From positions 256,907,025-256,971,024 of the forward strand of contig OZ010793.1 of NCBI GenBank assembly GCA_963932465.1: a DNA stretch of 64,000 nt, written 5' to 3'. A model generated the notes under the pieces. That model saw only the letters and a list, made by a program, of their open reading frames with translations. It was not told where the DNA came from and searched no databases. Origin of the DNA: Maratus speciosus. Taxonomy: Eukaryota > Arthropoda > Arachnida > Araneae > Salticidae. The translations under genes and the position numbers were made by a program. This document shows, in pieces, positions 47,600 through 60,259 of the stretch (its first letter is position 1; every line of letters starts with the position of its first letter).

Positions 47600-48089
47600 T
47601 ATGTTGCATATTGTACTAGGTTACTTAGTTATAGAAATATTGGGAAAAGTCCTAGAGTCAGGTGAACCTGATTATGTAAAATTATCCTTTTTAAAAGTTC
47701 AATTGGGCAGATTTTGAGAGACTTGCATTGTTAGTTAAATATTTTTTCAAGGACAGTTTTACTATATTATATATCGCTCTACGTTGCTTAGTTATAGAAT
47801 TATGGTGGAAAGTTTTATAATCAGGTGAACTCGATTGTGAAACATGAGACTTTTTACAAAGTGATACTGGACGGAATTTTGATGAGACTTGCATCGTTAG
47901 TTAAATAATTTTTCAGGGATGGTTTTAGTTAATTCCATATCGACCTATCATTCTTTACCAAATCCTATTGTAGGGTTCCTTAACGCCCCAAATTTTGGCT
48001 GACACATTAGAAAATACAATAGTGCAATGGCATTCGTATCATTTTAAGCAACGTGGAAGAACATTCTAGGTAAAGATCTATATAGCTTT

Positions 48090-48504
48090 ATGGGCCGAAA
48101 CTAAGATGGCAGAGGGGGCATGTGCCCCGGGCGCCAGAACGAAGGGGCGCCAAATGAAGATTTTGTTTGTCGATTTTTCTCACATTTATGTTTAGCAGGG
48201 TATTGTTAAAATCATCCTGTCTGGGGTATGCAAAAGCATAGAAGAATCTAAAAAAAATATGGTATAAGTATCCTGCATAAAGCGAAATTTTTTTCGATTC
48301 CGTTTCCAAGATTTTAATGAATCAATATTTGACAAAGCAGATTACGTAGATGTGTGTTACATATTTTAAATTTTAAAATAAGTCGGATATTAGAAAATTA
48401 GTAAAATTTTCTTTGTAAATATACTTTGCGGAAGAGGGAGGGTGGGGGAGCGGACAAAATCCGGGCGTTAGCCCCGGGTGTGAAAAAGGCTAGTTTCGGC
48501 TCTG
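48090..48504. mobile_element. hAT-type MITE
   Basis: Ends are ATGGGCCGAAACTA on the left and CAGAGCCGAAACTA on the right (reverse complement). Sub-terminal CCCCGGGCGCC / GGGGCTAACGCCC blocks are GC-rich. The 8-bp flanks ATAGCTTT (48082-48089) and TCAGCTTT (48505-48512) match at six positions, fitting an aged hAT duplication. No transposase is present. Confidence 0.6.
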
Positions 48505-48668
48505 TCAGCTTTAAAATACAAGGTCAAATTTACTGATATATTTCTTTTTATTCAAGGTTCGTTCGGATAAACCGACTCTGCCTAACGGATGAAGCCTGCT
48601 TGTTGCTTGGTAAAATGTTCCAATGACTATCACTGTATGTACTCTTTTTTTCTCCCTTTGTACCGTAT

Positions 48669-49335
48669 TCTTATAGAACTTTGAGTCTCTTTCAGTTTTC
48701 TATTTCCATATTATTTTAAGTATAATTATATCTTTATAAGAAGAAACTTATCTTTACGAAAACAAAATTACTGTACTCTATCATTAAGTTTGATTTTGAA
48801 GTATGTTTCAAAATTAAAAGAAAAATAGTAACTGCATTCTTAAAGAACTTTGAGTCTCCTTCAGTTTTCTATTTCCATAATATTTTAAGTATATCTTTAT
48901 AAGAAGAAACTTATCTTTACAAAAATAAAATTACTGTACGCTATCATTAAGTTTGATTTTGAAGTATGTTTCAAAATTAAAAGAAAAATAGTAACCGCAT
49001 TCTTAAAGAACTTTGGGTCTCTTTCAATTTTCAATTTCCATAATATTTTAAGTATAATTATATCTTTATGAGAAGAAACTTATCTTTACAAAAATAAAAT
49101 TACTGTACGCTATCATTTAGTTTGATTTTGAAGTATGTTTCAAAATTAAAAGAAAAATAGTAACCGCATTCTTAAAGAACTTTGAGTCTCTTTCAGTTTT
49201 CTATTTCCATAATATTTTAAGTATAATTATATATTTATAAGAAGAAACTTATCTTTACCAAAATAAAATTACTGTACGCTATCATTAAGTTTGATTTTGG
49301 AGTAGTATATCTCAAAATTAAAAGAAAAATAATAA
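48669..49335 (+). repeat. Tandem array, ~167-bp unit, four copies
   Basis: Starts at about 48669, 48838, 49001 and 49170 (TCTTAAAGAACTTTGAGTCT). Copies are highly similar and share GTTTTCTATTTCCATAATAT, GAAGAAACTTATCTTTACAA and GTTTGATTTTGAAGTATGTT. It is AT-rich and non-coding. Confidence 0.93.
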
Positions 49336-50837
49336 CTACAATATTAATTTAAAGTTTTGATTTTTCGAGGAAAATATTTTTTTTTCTTGCATACAGTATT
49401 TTCTTGACTTATAAAAGTAACTAAACTTCACTTTAAAAACCTATGAAGACCGAGTGATAAAATTTAAACACATATAACACATTTTTTGATTTAAAAAAAT
49501 GGACATCTTATTTAGAGCAACAAATAAAAAAATAATCGAATTGTTATCCAAAAAATCGATGCATTGTTAATGTGAATCATCTTCGTGCCATTATTTATAA
49601 TAAAAGAAATACAAAACGTATGCTAAGCATTTGCACTTAAAAATGGACATAATAAAGAAACTGACAAATAAGCCGAATAAAAATATTGTATACAGTTGTT
49701 TTAAGGCTACAAAAAGTGTCACTTTCTTTTCAAAAACAAAACAAAAAACAGTAAGAATTAGCCGTAGCAGCAATAAAAATGTTTTAGCTGCTTTTTAAAA
49801 ATTAAGCAAAGGGTTTTCGCTGTTGCTTTTTTCCATTTTCATACTGAAGAAAGAATGCCTGTACGAAGTCTTGACACAATCGTATGTTAATTTATTTGGT
49901 TATGTGTGTGCTTTTCTTTATGTTGGTCATTGCATATCATATTGCTTTTTAACTTTTAAGACTTATGTAAATATATAAAGGAGGAGTGCATTTTAAAAAA
50001 TAGTTCTGCTATTATTTCGTTCTTCTGTTATTATTTCTGTTTTATGATTTCTGTTTCGTTCTGTCTATTATTTCTGTTATTATTTCGTTCTACTGGCGTC
50101 CATGGAAGAAGCCGTGAATTTATCGATATAATGCTATTTTATTTTCACGACAACATTGCAGACTATTTTGCTTATTAACTTTATTGTATCTATATCTCAA
50201 TTTAATATAGTTATTTGCGATACATTTGATTATTTGTTTGTGGTGTTGATTATACATGCAGAACTGCACAATAATTACTGTTTAATATAGATGATAAGTA
50301 TTGGAAAAACGTTTTCAGCTGTCTTATGAGTTTTCCAGCTTAATTAAGTTTTAGTTGCACTATGTATAATATGTGTAAAAATCCATAAATGGCCCTTTAA
50401 GAACTAAAATAGCCCTTTAAGACCTGACCTGCACAATTGTGTAGGTGATGCTAAAGAAAATGGAAAAAACATTTTCCTCTTTTTGTGATATTTAAAATCG
50501 AGCCTGCACACACAGTATTGCGTGGGCCGTGGATCATCCCTTTTCATAGCCTGACATCGCATATTTTTTCCCAACCAAATACCATTAATTAGGGGAAACC
50601 ACCAAAACTTTTCATTTCTACCATTTAACCTTTTAACGGGGGTGTCCACAAAAAAGAACACCTAATTTTAAGAGTACTTGGCACCCAGAATATTGAATTA
50701 AAATTTTCCTTTTATAAAGTACCAGAAAATAAGCAAAATGTTATTTTCTAATAAATTCGTTTGTAAATTCTGGTGTCAGTCTATCATTTCATCATTTTAC
50801 AAACAGGACTACTCTGCGCCGGAAAAGGTTAAAGGGT
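49336..50837. other. No gene recognised
   Basis: AT-rich spacer. A TTATTTCTGTT/ATTTCGTTCT simple repeat lies near 50003-50092. A GC-richer stretch at 50410-50660 has a short minus frame without recognised motifs. Confidence 0.6.
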
Positions 50838-52245
50838 TATAGGGCGACACAAAATAATTTGCATACATTACCGCTTGTGGACAGTAATTGCTCGAAAATT
50901 AATTTTCCATTCTTTTTGTGTTTTCAAAATTGCTTATTTAGATATCAGTTCTCATTGTATGAAAAAAACAAGAACGAAAAATTATGCTTACGCCACAGAT
51001 TATGAAACACTTTCCAACACATTCAGAACAGTATAACGAAACTTCACAAGTTTACTAAGATGAAAAATGATGTCTGAATGAACAATTTCAAAAACGCATA
51101 ATGGATTTGAAAACCCAATTTCTGCTATTACCATAAATAATTAGTAAAATATACGATTTTTTTTGTGCAGCCCCGTATATGATCTATGGGTATGTATATA
51201 TACTACATAGTATGCTAAAAGTTAGTTCAGTGAAACACACAGCACAACTGAAAATTTTCATTCCGAAATTTTCGCCAATAAACGGATGTTGTTGAAACAT
51301 TTTGTGCAGCACCATATATTATCTATAGAATTTATACACACAAAGTAATATTTAAAACATAATTAAATTTTTAAAAAAGCATACCATGGCTGAAAGCGCA
51401 CTTCCAGCTATTATTGCTCGTAGGCTTCAATAGTTCAATTATAGTTCATGCTTCAATTCGTTTGTATGTGCCTGTAAATGAACGATAAATTCTATGTTCA
51501 CCATGTTCTATAGTAAGAACCTTGCAGTACACTTCAGTGATATGTATCAATTTCAATATGTTTAAAATAGTGTAATATCATTAAAATACACCGCAAACGA
51601 TTTTTCCATATAGACCGTAATGTAACGGAATTCTTTTGAGTGTCCCTGTAAACGAAGCGTAAATGCTACACACTTCATTTTCAATACTGAACATGCCATA
51701 GTAAACTCCAATAACATCTCTCAATTTCATAGAAATCGGACTATATTTACGCGGGTTAGAGCGCGGAAGGACAGACGGAAAGGCAAACCAAATTCATAAG
51801 CACTTTTGAACTATGATGGAAAGTGTTAACAAGTTGGAAATTGCACATCAAACGTGACAAATGAGGTGCGTTCGTACTATAGTTAGTTTTATGCATATTT
51901 TTTGCACCGCATATTGTACTGAATGTATATTTTAGTGCCCTTCAATAAGTGCATATTAATTTCATTTTGTTCGAAAGGCTTTAACATCATTAAAAGGCAC
52001 TTGAAATAATTTTTTCCCATCGGCCGTAATGTAACGGAAAAATTTTGACTGTCCCTGTAATTAGACTTACATACGATATTCATAAAATTTGAAAAGACTC
52101 GACAAAATATTGCAATAATTATATATTTAAAATTTCAGACCATTCGGTTGAGTAGTTTTTGCTCTGTTGTATGCGGACGTACGGACTGAACGACGACTAT
52201 AGGTGCTACGTGTTTAAATAATTACGGACGCACCTAAAAAGGAAA
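50838..52245 (-). repeat. Large M-family copy
   Basis: 50995-51830 is the inverse of 26355-27190, and 51829-52245 aligns directly with 11038-11460. Internal ~150-bp periodicity shows in TTTGTGCAGC(C/A)CC(G/A)TATAT boxes near 51155 and 51303, and in CCTGTAAACGAA-type boxes near 51470, 51643 and 52055. Near 51770 a GGACAGACGG tract occurs. At 50838 one box (GGGCGACACAAAATAATTTG) is in the opposite orientation. No coding capacity. Confidence 0.75.
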
Positions 52246-53480
52246 TTTGGTTTCAATAGTTTGGTAGTATTGAAAAGAGTTTCATAATCTAAGCGTGATG
52301 CGTGATTTTTCATTCTTGTTATTTATTTTCCATGCTCTTAGTTTGGATGACTTTCGCATTTATCTGTATAAAAAACTGAAAAAATCCTTCAAAAAAAAAA
52401 AAAAAGGAAAAAAAAAAGGAAAAAAAAAAGAGGGATCATCTTCTTGCAGACTGGACGAAATATAAGCCGAAAACCCTTTCTTCCGCCTTTTGAGAAGCTT
52501 TAAATCGGATTAAGAAACGTACTCGTAGGTTTAAATTCTATCTTCCAAGTCCGCTGCATATACATCTTTTTTTTTTTTTTTTCAAATCATGAAACACCCT
52601 GTGACAGGCATCTTCATATTTACATTTTGAATCACCTCTGCTTACAGCAGCAGTTCTAAGTTACGGGATTAGACAATCTCCGTTGAAACTCTGAACTCTC
52701 AAGGTATGAAGCGTTCTTAAGGGGAAGAAGAATTCAAAAGGATGTCCAAGGTGAAGGCAGAAATATTTCTAGCACGGCCTTTAATAATTCAATTTTTTCC
52801 CCTTAAAGAAGGAGGGGAAAAAAGGGGGGGGGACTTTTAATCAGACTGAACCCTAAACATATATCCCTTTTAAATCAGTGCCTCCTATTCATGTACAAAG
52901 TAGCGACACACGATATATATGGATATATATATACATAATTAAGATGAAATCACAAATATATGAACAAATTGGTAAAATTCTAAAGATGAATAAGGTAGGA
53001 ACATTGGAAACCAGATATGTAAAATAAGAAACTAGTATGAATAACCTACAGAATACAGAATCATAAGAAGAGCTTGCAGGTTTAATTCATAGTGAAGATG
53101 TGTTATTTTATCTAATTTTGACGGTATTAGGCCTAAAATGACAAAATTTAGCTTCTTATAACGCATCAAAAATCAAAATAAATGATAAAGAACGAAGACA
53201 TCTAAAGAAAGATACACCACACACAAGATATTAAAAATTGAAAAATGATTTGAACACAATACCTCAATTATAGACAAAAATCCAAAATATACACACAGAC
53301 GAACTGTTTAAAAAATATACACACTGACGAACTCTTTAAAAGCAAGAATAAAGCGACCAATGTTTTTGCTGGTTATAACCAAGTTCTCCCAATAAACGAA
53401 TGCATGCTCTAGGGGTCTGCCCCCAAAATTTCATGTTTTCTCGTTAACTCGGACCATCATAGCCCTAACAGTGTTTAATT
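52246..53480. other. No gene recognised
   Basis: Holds A-rich runs (52389-52430), a T run (52567-52582), a G run (52826-52832) and a TATA microsatellite (52913-52932). No supported gene. Confidence 0.6.
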
Positions 53481-54055
53481 TGCGCCGGAGCTCCGGTACT
53501 TCTTTTTTTTTTTGTGAATATTTAAAAATTAGTGGGAATTCACCGGAACTACTCAACACCCACTTGACATAAAGCCTTTGGGCGATTTTGTGACGTCACT
53601 CTTAGACGACCTACGTTGTTTTTCCCCGGTGGAACTCTGCCCTTTTCTTTGTGCGTTGAAAAATTATTAACTGTTATTTAACTTGTAAATTTTTCCACTA
53701 CATAGTCTTTTTAAATAGAATTAAATTAAAACGCTTTTTTTTCATGTCCTTCCTACTTTGTAAACAAAGGTTAATTTTTAAATACATATATAACAATTTA
53801 TTTAAAGATTTTCCTAATCAGTTATATTCCAATTTTACGAAATACACATTAGTAAATAAAAAATTAAATATTTGGCTAGAGATTTTTTATTTACACTAGG
53901 TAAATCAGATTAATTTTAAAAGAGAAAATTAATAAAACATTAATGCATTAATTTTATATTAAAAAAGTAATTATTGTGAAAAAATATAACTCAGATGTAT
54001 CTCATAAAAAATCACTTTCAAAAATCATCTTTTAGTGAAACTAATTTGTATTTTC

Positions 54056-54095
<40 letters not shown>

Positions 54096-57000
54096 TTCTC
54101 AAGCGCTGTTTAACATTTTTATAGATAATGGGAAAATCAATTTATAATGAGGTAAGTGATTTTTATCTTGATAAATCTTTTATGCATTTACTTATTTATA
54201 TGTTTTATCTGCTTTTGATGTATTGTTTACAAAGTATGTAAGTTATTTTGATAATGTTGAATATAAGGTAACTTTAAATATAAAAAAACATAAAGTAATA
54301 TTGTTATGTTTATTACTCTTAATTCTATAGATAATAATAATGTTTAATAATATGTAATTTGTTGGGCATTATATTTTAATTTTAACAATCAAATCAAGCT
54401 TCAAAATACATTAAATATCGTAAAAACTTATGATTATTATTTATCATTCATATTCGATAAATGTTAAAATATGTCCAGAACTGAAGCATAAGAATTAAAA
54501 TACCAACAAATTAAGAATTAAGCGTTTAGTGAAATTAAAAAGTAATAAAGTAAACAGTAATGCTAAAATTATTCATTATTTATTGTAGTTTAATTTAATT
54601 GAAAAAATATCATGTTTTATTTACTTATATCGTTATTATTTATCCTAAAACTTAAAAAAAAAAAGAAAAAAAAATAGTATGCCAGATGAAATATTCCCAT
54701 AATTTTCAAACCATTATTAAATACATCTGATAAAACACATACGTGAAATCTATAAAGATTCATAAACATGTTCCATATACAAATTGGCAATAAAGTCAAT
54801 ATTATAGATGGAGATTTTTTAGGGAAATTCAAGATAATTTTGTCAGTATATGGCAACTAATAAAAGTGAATATTTCATTATCTGAAAACGATATGCATTT
54901 TACATAAGCTAGAATATTAAATTTTTAGATTTGATAAATTTTGAAATATGTATGGTAGCAAAAAATGTTAAATTAAAAGACAAAAATTAAATATAAAATT
55001 TTTAATAATATTATGCATTATTCAAAAATGTTTAAAACTCACTTTGATTATTGAAATAATAATAATAAAAAAAATAACATTAGATTGACACATCTGACTT
55101 AAAAAAAAAAAAAAAATGAACATCAATTTTACTTATCTGACTTAAAAACAAGTATTAGTATTTATTCTATAATTTAAACAACTGAAATATATAAAGATAA
55201 AATGTAGTATATAAATTGGCAATAAAGTTATCATAGTTTTATACATGGACTATAAATTTTATTAATATTTCATAAGTTTTAAAATACATGGAATAATAAA
55301 ATTCGGGAATTAAAATACCAATAATTTTAAAAATGGGCGTTTAGAAAAATTAAAAACTAAGGGGAAAAAATAAATTGTAATAATGGAATTATTCGTTATT
55401 TTATATAGTTTCATTAGATTAAAAAAAGCATGTTATATATTTTTTAAAATCTGACTATCATATTTATTATAAAATTATATTAAAACAACAAAAACAATAC
55501 GACATAAGAAATTCATTCTCATTAAATGAAATATTCCTAATCTTCAAAGTATTATTTAAAAAAAAAAAACCTAATTAAAAACCTAATTATTATTTATAAT
55601 AGCAATCTGTAATTTGTTTGACATTATTATTATTTTGACGATCAAACTAAACTTTAAACTACATTAAATATTTTTAAAATGTATTATTATTATTAATTAT
55701 CCATATTTTATATACTTTTTACTGTATAATTTTTTACTATATCATTATATTTACATGTATGACTAAAATATTATTTTCTGTATTTTGCTATGATTTAATT
55801 AAAATTTCAAAAATAATATGTCAAAGTAAGTATTATTCAATTAATCTTTAAACCATTAAAATAATAATAATGTAAGTAAAGCAATGCTTTCTTGGTAACT
55901 ATGACTATATATTTCACCCGAATAAGACATGTTTTATAGATAATAGATATTAAATATTTTAATTTCATTAAGTTTAAAATATGTCGAGGTACATAAATTA
56001 TTAACATAAAGACTAAAGCTAAATTATTAAAAATTTAATAATAATAATAATAGAATAGAATAAATAAATGACAGCAATAAATATATGCATTATTTAACGT
56101 AGTTTAAAGTGTAAGAGCATTGATATGATATACACATAAATGTTTATAGTTAATACATACAATTATTTTAACATAATAACAAAGTAGTGAAATTGCTTTT
56201 CTTTTCTTTCGTTTTAAAAATCAGTAAAATGACCTAAACGATAAGATTTCAAGAATTCCGCACTTTAAAAGGTAGTCCAATAAATGAATGATTAATTAAT
56301 AAATGAATTCAACCAATCTGATTTCTTAAAATAATATGTATAACAGTGGTGTAGTCGTAAAAAAAACAGAGGGTATACTCTCTAAGCAGAGGGTATACGC
56401 TCAAGACAGAGCGTATACCCTGGAGTGTATATACTATAGCTTTCTTGAGAAACAGAGGGTATACGGTGTTCCTTAAAAAAATCCAGAGGGTATACGGCGT
56501 ATACCCCCGTATACCCTCCACTACATCCCTGTGTATAAGGCAGCTATTTTATATTAACAATTGTTATTATTACTACCACTAAATGAAAATACCCTTATGC
56601 TTCAGTCATGTTTACGTATACAAATATAAGAATATTTGAAAAAAAAAATGAGCCGGTAAAAAACAACATAGCATAATTGCATTCCGAAATAATGAAATAT
56701 TACATATTAAACGCCTACCCCCCCCCCCTCCCCCTTCCCCCAAAGAAAAAAAAACACTCACATTAAGTTTCAGAACACGTGGTGACTTGTATATCTTATA
56801 TTCAACACATCAAAAGCAGGTAAAAAATACTAGAGGGTTCACATATAAATAAATAAATTTATGCAATATTTAAGATTAATCAAGATAAAAATCTTACCTT
56901 ATTATCAAATGGTTTCCTATTATCCAACAATGCTTTAGAACAAAACATTCAATTTCAACATCGATGAAATACACGTTCAAGCAAGCAATGGTACTATGCT

Positions 57001-57200
57001 ATTGTTATTATAAGAAGAAGGGAGAAGGGGGTGAGGTTGAAAACCAGTTTAGCTGGACAGATCGGACGGTCCACCGGTCCACTGTTAATGACGTTAGTAG
57101 AATCCCGGAGGAGCGCCAAATGGCTTTGTAAAAGTTCAAGTAGGTGTTGAACTACTGCGCTCCGGAATCCAACGTAACAGTGCTTCCAAATTCCAACCCT
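53481..57200. mobile_element. AT-rich 3.7-kb tract with inverted GC-richer ends
   Basis: The left margin (53481-53600: GCGCCGGAGCTCCGG, CTACTCAACACCCACTTGA, AAAGCCTTTGGGCG) matches the reverse complement of the right margin (57100-57180: GTAGTTCAACACCTACTTGA, AAAGCCATTTGGCGC). The interior is extremely AT-rich with a 36-base T run near 54059 and loosely repeated blocks (AATATGTAATTTGTTGGGCA near 54350, ATCTGTAATTTGTTTGACAT near 55606; GAATTAAAATACCAA near 54493 and 55308). I see no coding region. It could be an old non-autonomous element; superfamily unknown. Confidence 0.45.
56344..56531. mobile_element. hAT-type MITE with GAGGGTATACG motifs
   Basis: Ends are CAGTGGTGTAGT on the left and CAGGGATGTAGT on the right (reverse complement). 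TGTATAA flanks both sides (56337-56343 and 56532-56538). The interior repeats AGAGGGTATACG-type motifs in both orientations. No coding capacity. Confidence 0.7.
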
Positions 57201-57426
57201 AAAGTAGCTTTCTTTACTTCTTTTCTACCAAAGTGCATAGTTATGTGACGTAGCGTGTCGCGCGCGTAAGAACACATTTCTATCTAGCGCTCAAAAGTGT
57301 AGACTCAATGGTTTTCTGTCTCAGTGGTTTCCAAACGGCGACGAGGAGTGCCAGGATCAGAATTAACCGCAACCGTATTTTACTCATGGTCGTATTAATT
57401 TTACTCGATATAGTCAAAATGTATTA

Positions 57427-57466
<40 letters not shown>

Positions 57467-58311
57467 AAGACTAAATTGCTTTAAATTATGCATGAAACAT
57501 AAATATGTGTGGATGGGGACGGGAGATACACTAAGTATATTATTACTGCAGAATATTAGAGCTCTGGTACTTGTTTTCCTTAGAAATTAAGCCCTGAATC
57601 CTATAGCAGCTTTTCCTAAATGCCGGGCCCCGTAAAACAAAAGTCTCGAAAGAGTGATATTTCTGTTTTGTTTTCTTGTGGTTAGTCCTTAGCCTGATTA
57701 CCCTTTTTTTCCCTGGAGATTTCATAAAATGGAGGAGAAATTGCAGAGTACGTCTGAAATCATTTAAAATTAATTTGTGTATGTCTTTCTTTATATGTTT
57801 TTGTAAGATGAATGCTTCTTAATTAAAATACTTGAACAATGTATGCGACCTTTTACATTATTATTAAATTTATTTATCAAAATTTTATTTCATCAAAACA
57901 ATTAGTTTACATATAGAAATTATTGCGTATAAAAGATGTGTGCGTGTGTGGGAAAGGGGGGGGGGGGGAGTGAGGAATGTGAAATTAATCATTTGTATCA
58001 CCGCGTTCCATATCTGCAACGTACCCAAAAGTCAATGTTACTTATAGAGTGGGCTTTAAATGATGATTTTATTTAATGTTGTGTTAACTTCTAAAACAAC
58101 AGTTAATATAAATTGCTCACAGAATTCTCAATAGACGGCGGTACTGGGTTAATTTTTCATGCCAAAGTTTTATTTATCATGTGAGCCGTTTCACATCGTT
58201 ATTGCTAAAGTGAACTTCGTAAAGTTTGTAAAATTAAAAAAGCTGGAGTCGTCCAAAAAAAGAATTTTTACAAAGCTAAGTTCGTATACTTTACTCGTTT
58301 GTGTTAGAAAA
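57201..58311. other. No gene recognised
   Basis: Contains a T run of about 33 (57430-57462) and a G run (57956-57969). No supported gene; a 60-codon minus frame near 57543-57725 has no recognised motif. Confidence 0.6.
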
Positions 58312-59304
58312 TCTAATATATAAAATGAAAATTTGTCTGTCTGTCTGTAATTCTATACGAATTCGCAGTTTGTAAGTTAGAATTGTGAAATGTTACGTAC
58401 ATGTGTATTAAAACACGGCCAAGGCAACTAAAGTAATCCGGAATCAAAATAATTTATAACTAATTTTTAATTAATAAAAAAACGCCGATTTAACAGCAAT
58501 TTCCTATCAAATTTAAACATTTTTCGTTATAGCAGTTACCAACAATTAAAAATCCACAACAAAATTCTTATCGCAACAATTAATTTTCTATTACAAGATT
58601 TCCACGTGAAAGATGAAAATGAAATAAGTAGTTTGGCGAATTTTACAAAAAGTTAATATTTCGCCATAACTTTTTTATTGCAAGATTTCCACGTGAAAAG
58701 TGAAAATGAAATAAATAATTTGACGAATTAAAAAAAAAAAGTAAATATAACGCCATATTCGAAGTATAATGGACGTCAGCAGATCAATATATAATGTCAT
58801 ATGAGTTTGAAAAAACAAACTGAAACATTTAAAAACTTGATTATGGAAATATTGGAATACTGTAACATTTTGAGGTTCTCTGAATTTGTTTTTGCCATTT
58901 TTAAATCTATTCCATTTATACATGTGCGTGTATACATATTAGAATTTCCATAAAGGTTTAGACCCCTAGAGCTAATTCTTAGTGGAGAACTGAAATAAAG
59001 ATTTCCGATTTAAGGGAAAAAAAAAAAAAAAAAAAAAAAAACCTTAGGATTTTTGTACTTGCCATTTTTCTTTAATCATGAAAAAATTATCTAAATAACA
59101 AAATACTCGGACACAACTCTTCATCAAAAGGTTTTAATCTCGGTCTCAATCCAGATCACAGATTATATTTACTAAGTAAGTAGGTAATCTGTTGTCCGGA
59201 TTAAGTGACGAAAAAGAGTGAAAATTACGTAAATTAACACGCAATCGTTGATTTTTCAAAACAAACATACTTTAAATTCCGGGCAATGCCGGGTACTTAG
59301 CTAG
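58312..59304 (+). mobile_element. Helitron-like non-autonomous element
   Basis: Begins TCTAATATATAAAATGAAAA and a (TCTG)n tract. It ends with CCGGGCAATGCCGGG, then TACTTAG and CTAG followed by T. This start and 3' end are typical of non-autonomous Helitron-like elements in arthropods. An internal ~87-bp direct repeat (ATTTCCACGTGAAA, GAAAATGAAATAA, CGCCATA) occurs near 58595-58670 and 58683-58760. An A run lies at about 59011-59040. No Rep/helicase frame is present. Confidence 0.6.
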
Positions 59305-59509
59305 TTTACAATATTTACGAAAAGTATGTAATTTTCTGTTTATTGCACAGGTGAAAGAAAGTACTTTTTAGACAATATTTTTTTTAATGTTCTAAATTTT
59401 TGTACTTATTTTTTTACGTGCTTCAAATGACATTCTAATATATGAGTAAATAAAATAAAATCATAAGACGAAATGCAATATTCCACCTTGATCCTATCAC
59501 AAACTACAT

Positions 59510-60228
59510 AATATGAACTTTAAAAGTTCACCGTTTACTTTAAATATGACACATAATAATAATACAGATATTCCACGTTTGAAAATATACATTTTGTTTA
59601 AATTTCCTAGTACTTACGGTCTGCAATCCCAGAGCTATCACCAGGGAATATTTATTAATTACTGTTTCATTCATTCAAATACGTCGCTTCGTTTGAAATG
59701 GGAGAGTCTATAATCCCTAGGGTATCTAGAAGTAGAAGTAGTAGTATTTTGGATGTGTAGAGGAAAATATTTAACTGCCGTCCCATTCGTTTTTGATACA
59801 ACGGCATGAATGGAACAGAAGTTAAATATTTTCCGCTACACAATTTTAATCCGAAGGACTACTACTTCAACTATTTTCCAGCTACGCATTTAAAACAAAA
59901 TATCGTATAGTAACGAAGTGACGTATTAAAAATTAATGGAACAGCAGTTAAATATCTTGCTCTGCACAAGTTTAATCAATCCGTAGCACTACTATTTCTA
60001 CTTCCAGCTACCCTAGGAATTATAGACTTTCCCATTTCAAACGAAGTGACGTATTTGAATGAATAGAACTGCAATTAATGAAAATATTCCCCAACGATGG
60101 CTGCGGGATTGCAAACCGAAAGTACTTGGAAATTTAAATAAAATGCATATTTCTAAACTCGTAACATCTATATTATTATTATGTGTCACCTTTAAAGTAA
60201 ACGGTAAAATTTTTAAAGTTTTCAAATC
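59510..60228. repeat. ~715-bp foldback with ~280-bp arms
   Basis: The left arm (59510-59790) mirrors the right arm (about 59950-60228). Paired examples are AAATTTCCTAGTACTTACGG with AAAGTACTTGGAAATTTAAA, and CATTCAAATACGTC.CTTCGTTTGAAATGGG with its complement. The short frames at 59513-59713 (plus) and 60037-60225 (minus) are mirror translations of the arms and are not called genes. The centre holds further copies of CAGTTAAATAT motifs. Confidence 0.8.
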
Positions 60229-60259
60229 TGAGTTGTTGAGTCACAAAGACTAAAAATAG

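Larger units (their letters stand above)
45961..47950 (+). repeat. ~165-bp tandem repeat interrupted by Tc1
   Basis: Unit A is split by Tc1 (46012-46073 plus 47600-47698). Unit B is 47699-47866 and unit C starts at 47867. Shared blocks are ATTTTGATGAGACTTGCA, GTTAGTTAAATA, TTACTTAGTTATAGAA and TCAGGTGAAC. The start, TCTAATATATATGCAAATGG (45961), resembles the start of the Helitron-like element at 58312, so these units may be the core of a Helitron-like element. No 3' end was found. Confidence 0.65.

Noticed and set aside
59513..60225. Two similar 60-codon frames on opposite strands (PFTLN.THNNN..)
   Set aside because: They are mirror copies produced by the foldback arms, not evidence of selected protein sequence.
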